Of a stretch of 64,000 nt of DNA, positions 60,516 through 64,000 are shown in pieces; position 1 is the first letter of the stretch, and the number at the start of each line of letters is the position of its first letter. The stretch comes from Stenopsyche tienmushanensis (lineage: Eukaryota > Arthropoda > Insecta > Trichoptera > Stenopsychidae), in NCBI GenBank assembly GCA_008973525.1, contig WACJ01000520.1, positions 1,550,001 to 1,614,000 on the forward strand, read 5' to 3'. A program made the position numbers and the translations under genes. Below the pieces are notes generated by a model that was given only the letters and a program-made list of their open reading frames with translations, was not told the DNA's origin and ran no database searches.

Positions 60516-60560
60516 TAGAAAGTTTGGATAAATTTGGCTCATAACTTGTTGTTTTAAGTT

Positions 60561-62357
60561 TCAAACACGAATCATTTGTTCGAAATTTTCATTTGTTAGT
60601 TGGCTTCTTACTTTACTTTTAATTATATTCATGCAAGAGAACGCTTAGGCCCGATCCACACTGTGGTGCCGTTGACGGTTCGATCTCGCTCCGATCCCGG
60701 TCCGATCTAATGTTCTTACACAGGAAACAGTCAGAGTATTCACACTATCGGATCGTTCCGATTCCGTTTCTTGTGCGAAAGTGTTTGACCGGACCGAGAC
60801 CGAGAGCGGGATCGAGCCGTTAGCGGCACCGTGGTGTGAATCGGGCCTTACTCTTGCAAATATGTCGATCCGAAGATAGTCAGGACCCCAAATGCCAAAT
60901 TCTTCATCTCGCTGTAGCAATCTGGAAGACTATTCCATGCGTCGAATATAAGTGCCTCAACTCGCGGCATTTCTTTTAAAGCTGTCCACTTTTATTGCGT
61001 TACGTACATACATTTCTGGACCTCCAACTCTTCCAACTTGCTTTTCAACTCTGTAAATTTTCCACTCCACAAAGCTTTACTTTTTAAATCGATCAATTGC
61101 GTTTCTAGAGATTCAGTATCAACTCCAAATGGCTCAATGTAGATTTCGTTACTATTTGTGTTGAGAGGACTTACTATGAATGCTAGAATGGCTTTGTTGG
61201 TTTTGAATTGCTGAAATCTGTCAGAAAATTCATCTTTAATTTTTTTTATAACTGTGCTGAAGTAATTTGTGTCAACAATCGCACTGGTTTTAGTGCGATA
61301 TTGCTTTAGAAAATGAAAATGAAGTAATTAACCGCTCTGAATATCTTCTGCAAAAATAATTATTTTTTCACCAAAACAACTCTTCTATTAAAACATAGGT
61401 TGGGTTTTCCTTTCCTCGCAGTTTTAGATTCAGATCATTTAATTTCGCCGTGATATCTACTATAAAGAAAAAAAATTGCAACCATTTGTCTTTCTCTAAT
61501 TCAGGGTGATTAACATATTTTTCTTTGAGGAATGTGTTTATTTCATCCAAGCACAAAGTAAAACGTTTCAACACCTTACCTTTGGAAAGCCATCGCACTT
61601 TATTCTGAAGAAGGAGGTCGGAATACTGAGTATTCATTTCGTTCTAGAATTCTTTAAACTGACGATGGTAGAGTGCTTTTGACAAGATGCTGTTAACAAT
61701 CTAGATTACCAAAGTCATGACCTGAACTATTTTGGCCGGAAATTTTTGGGCACAAAGCGCTTCTTGGTGTATTATGCAGTGAAACGTAAGTATTTCGTGG
61801 TTTATTTTGCTCTGAAGAATCGTTATTGTCCCTATATTTCCTGTCATACTTCTGGCTCCATCAGTTGCTATCGAAAAGATTTTATTTAAATTGATCTTAT
61901 TATCTTCGAGCCATTTTTGCACGTTATTCTCTATATCTTCCTCTCTAGTTTGTCCCGAGAGCGGTAGCAATCCTAGAAGTTTTTCTTTTTACCTGACAAA
62001 AAGAGCCACGTTTGCTGTGTCTTTAATGTCGCAATACTCATTTATAGCAAGTGAAAAAGCAGAAGCCAGTTGAATGTCTTCCACCTGCAAATATGTTACA
62101 TTTGAAGACATTTTAGCTATTCTATCTTGTACTGTTTTAGCGGATATTGGCAAATCTTTGGTTTTTTTTTAAGATTTCTGGTTTGTAGTTAAGTTTCTCT
62201 CTAAATTTGATTTCGTATTGTGTGCAAGTTTTTTGTGGCAAATGAGACAAGATGGGAGGACATCTGAGTTGAATATGAAAGCGAACGACTTCGTCCAATC
62301 CCGATTGAATTCTCGATGCTCTTCTTAAGTTCTTCTCCTTTTTTGAGTAGATGCCAT
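60561..62357 (-). pseudogene. hAT transposase (ZBED/GTF2IRD2-type), inactivated
   Basis: The ATG at 62357 begins MASTQKRRRT, then a stop, then FNRDWTKSFAFIFNSDV and CLICHKKLAHNTKSNLERNL, a BED zinc-finger start whose His spacing is lost. A deletion leads to [13 protein letters not shown], then [20 protein letters not shown], where the first catalytic Asp (LDEST in relatives) is Asn. Next come LPLSGQTREEDI, SIATDGARSMTG (second Asp kept), FHCIIHQEALCAQKFPA, and [19 protein letters not shown]. The C-terminal dimerisation region reads FGVDTESLETQLIDLKSKAL and AWNSLPDCYSEMKNLAFGVL, then TIFGSTYLQE. The MITE follows, then CMNIIKSKVRSQLTNENFEQ. Stops, an internal deletion and the active-site change make it inactive. 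Confidence 0.85.
60648..60847. mobile_element. PIF/Harbinger-type MITE nested in the hAT transposase (200 bp)
   Basis: TTA flanks both ends (60645-60647 and 60848-60850). The arms are near-perfect inverse repeats of about 60 bp starting GGCCCGATCCACAC on the left and GGCCCGATTCACAC (inverted) on the right. They are GC-rich, unlike the host hAT. A 3-bp TTA duplication fits PIF/Harbinger. It interrupts the dimerisation domain directly after TIFGSTYLQE. Confidence 0.9.
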
Positions 62358-62451
62358 GCTTGGAGTAAAACTGTGATAAAGAGCCGCAGCTTCACGTCCA
62401 AAGAGCCGCATGTGGCTCGCGAGCCGCAGGTTGCCGACCCCTGGGCTAGGG

Positions 62452-62760
62452 CGGTTCAGGGGGCGATCGATCAGCAGACGGGCAATAGAGAGTAATGATG
62501 GGAGCGTTTAGGTACCTCCACCGGCGGTGGTACTCCAGGTCTTGTCGATTAACATGGTTTTCGATGTTATTGCATTTAGGTTCAGACCGAACCACGACCG
62601 CCCCCTTTTCCAGGAACGTGCTCTGGCTGGTGGCTAACCGCAGACGGTTCAACTCCCCCCGGTGAATGCTCCAGTATGCCGTATCAGATGTACTTCTGCA
62701 CTTGCAGCGGCCAGCCCTGCATACAAACCAGCCGAAACAGAACCGATTTTTTTTAAAATT
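62452..62760. other. GC-rich block right of the hAT, unclassified
   Basis: It contains the palindrome CCACCGCCGGTGG near 62518-62530. The minus strand is open from 62868 to 62446 and includes CRAGRCKCRSTSDTAYW. Neither strand gives a recognisable family; host exon, LINE 5' region or conserved non-coding DNA are all possible. Confidence 0.25.
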
Positions 62761-63269
62761 AGTAAATTCCAAATACACAATAAGAGCTCGGAGCACGTTT
62801 TCGATAAGGGATAAATTCAAGAAATAGCGACTAAAATTCTTAACCCATCCTGTACTGAGACAAAACAACTAACGACGGCCGAACGCTGACATGAAAGACC
62901 CTAAGCATTTTTGTTTTGATATGATGATCATTGAACAAAAGTAGAAGTGAAACTTTGTAGATCTTAAAAAAAAGTCGACTTTATGCATTATTTTTTTTTA
63001 TTAGTTAGCTAAAAAATTAAACTGTGTTTGTGTAATATATTAAAAGTGCCATCGGTTGCGTGTCTGTGTACATGTGTGCGACGAAGATATTAGATCAAAG
63101 CCGATAATATTCAACAATAAAGGCGGCACATGGTATTTTACGCTTTAACGAGTTGGCGGACACGTCTGCATCATGCAGTCATTTTTCGCATAATGCAGAC
63201 GAGTCATGTGCCAAATTAACAGTGACATGTTCTGCTTTTCTGCAGACATATATGCGATTTACAGAAAAC

Positions 63270-63358
63270 ATTATAAGATCTTCTTAGATCATTATTTGAC
63301 AAAGAAATGTTTGTTTGCTTAAATAATGATGTCTAAAGAACTAAGAACCGCTGATCTA
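63270..63358 (-). mobile_element. hAT-type MITE family N, partial copy
   Basis: ACATTATAAGATCTTCTTAG and GACAAAGAAATGTTTGTTTG are shared with the copy at 15041-15196. It ends AAGAACCGCTG, the inverse of the CAGCGGTTCTT terminus. Confidence 0.5.
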
Positions 63359-63377
63359 GATTATTGTCGAATAGGTG

Positions 63378-63600
63378 AGTTGTCTAATAGCCTTGACTGC
63401 GGAAAGATGTCCTTCCCGCAGGCTCATAGCTGTAACCTCTCTCTCCTCAAATAAATTATAATAGTTGATGAGAGATATGAGGGTTTCTGTCAACACCAAG
63501 CCCGCGTATATCAAAATAACGTGTGAGCGCGGCTCTCTTCAAGAATACGTGGAAGTATGACCTTGGCCGCGGGAAGATGCATTCTTTCTGCGATTTGCCT
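63378..63600 (+). repeat. dispersed hairpin repeat L, copies 4 and 5
   Basis: GTTGTCTAATAGCCTTGACT with the hairpin TGCGGAAAGATG..CTTCCCGCA (63398-63420) is followed by CTCTCTCCTCAAATAAATTA. A second, shorter block at 63560-63592 repeats ACCTTGGCCGCGGGAAGATG. Confidence 0.6.
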
Positions 63601-63710
63601 GTAATCCATTCGATTTATTTGCGTTAAAGAATTTCATATTTCAAGTACCATTTTATATGGACACCTTATCTTCTTTTGCACGGCAGTCTTAGTAACGTAT
63701 ATTCTGTACG

Positions 63711-63885
63711 TGGGTGATTCAAATATAAACCGGAATTTTGTTTGCTGTACAAATGTATGTAATAGTGGTATATAAAAATACAAATGGAGTATCTTATTTT
63801 TCTACATTAGAAATATATTTATACCATCGGATAGGAAACTTCTTGATCCTGCTACCAAAGAAATAAGGCGAAAAGTAGCAAATAA
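63711..63885 (+). mobile_element. mariner family M5 5' end fragment
   Basis: GGTGATTCAAATATAAACCG is followed by GGAATTTTGT and, around 63815-63870, CATCGGATAGGAAACTTCTT with DRKLLDPATKEIRRKVA-like coding. It stops before the VAQRVI motif. Confidence 0.6.
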
Positions 63886-64000
63886 ATAATTAAGAATTCA
63901 GAGTTGTGCCAAATTTTATAATGTTAATTAATTAATTATGCTTGTAATATTGGGTATATCTATTTAGGTTGTATTTTAAGGGTTGAAATCTTGTTTATTT

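Larger units (their letters stand above)
60065..62443 (-). mobile_element. hAT transposon with perfect 8-bp target duplication (2379 bp)
   Basis: Both ends are CAGGGGTCGGCAACCT or its inverse. The octamer GGCTAGGG lies directly outside each end (60057-60064 and 62444-62451). The subterminal AAGAGCC/GAGCCGC motifs are repeated. The minus-strand transposase is recognisable along most of its length but broken. A 200-bp MITE is inserted at 60648-60847. Confidence 0.95.

Noticed and set aside
60645..60920. 91-codon minus-strand frame
   Set aside because: It runs across the nested MITE and into the hAT transposase in a shifted frame; an artefact of the insertion.

Overview
The window is AT-rich eukaryotic nuclear DNA with long non-coding stretches, split genes and many decayed transposons. 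R1/jockey-type LINE fragments, several mariner lineages, Tigger/pogo, hAT and piggyBac-like elements point to an arthropod, most likely an insect. The species cannot be named from this sequence. No intact multi-exon gene, bacterial operon, CRISPR array or confident RNA gene was found, and nothing looks viral.

The one host coding feature I can defend is a first coding exon on the + strand at 47566-47685. It encodes a 40-residue secreted-protein N-terminus (signal peptide, then a CxxxC segment resembling the start of anosmin-1/Kal-1) and ends at a good phase-0 splice donor. It lies just downstream of a GC/CpG-rich, G-run-rich promoter-like block (47040-47565). No later exon was recognised, so the first intron would be at least 16.3 kb. 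Several GC-richer islands inside that intron are candidate regulatory DNA or unrecognised exons.

The rest is a layered transposon landscape. Region 1-10 kb holds mariner ends and fragments, a Tigger-type MITE, a dispersed hairpin repeat and the first copies of a TA-flanked Tigger-derived family (family P, TIR starting CACTTAAACC). Region 10-18 kb holds two P copies that carry opposite ends of a Tigger transposase (C-terminal part at 10235-10507, N-terminal HTH at 16914-17132), LINE RNase H tails and an internally deleted mariner. Region 19-27 kb holds a long-TIR DNA transposon with a nested MITE and a triplicated transposase segment, plus a mariner with both ends. Region 29-34 kb holds another LINE tail and a TTAA-flanked piggyBac-like element with a mariner inside it. 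Region 36-47 kb holds two 697-bp mariner deletion derivatives, MITEs and a hAT MITE. Region 49-52 kb is a three-level nest: a jockey-like LINE fragment inside a 1293-bp Tigger inside a mariner. Region 53-59 kb holds more piggyBac-like ends, mariner and tandem-unit repeats. At 60065-62443 sits a 2379-bp hAT element with a perfect 8-bp target duplication. Its transposase is interrupted by a 200-bp TTA-flanked MITE.

No novel functional system is evident. The most informative observations are the nests, which give a relative order of transposon activity, the trans-mobilised mariner deletion derivatives, and the candidate anosmin first exon with its promoter.
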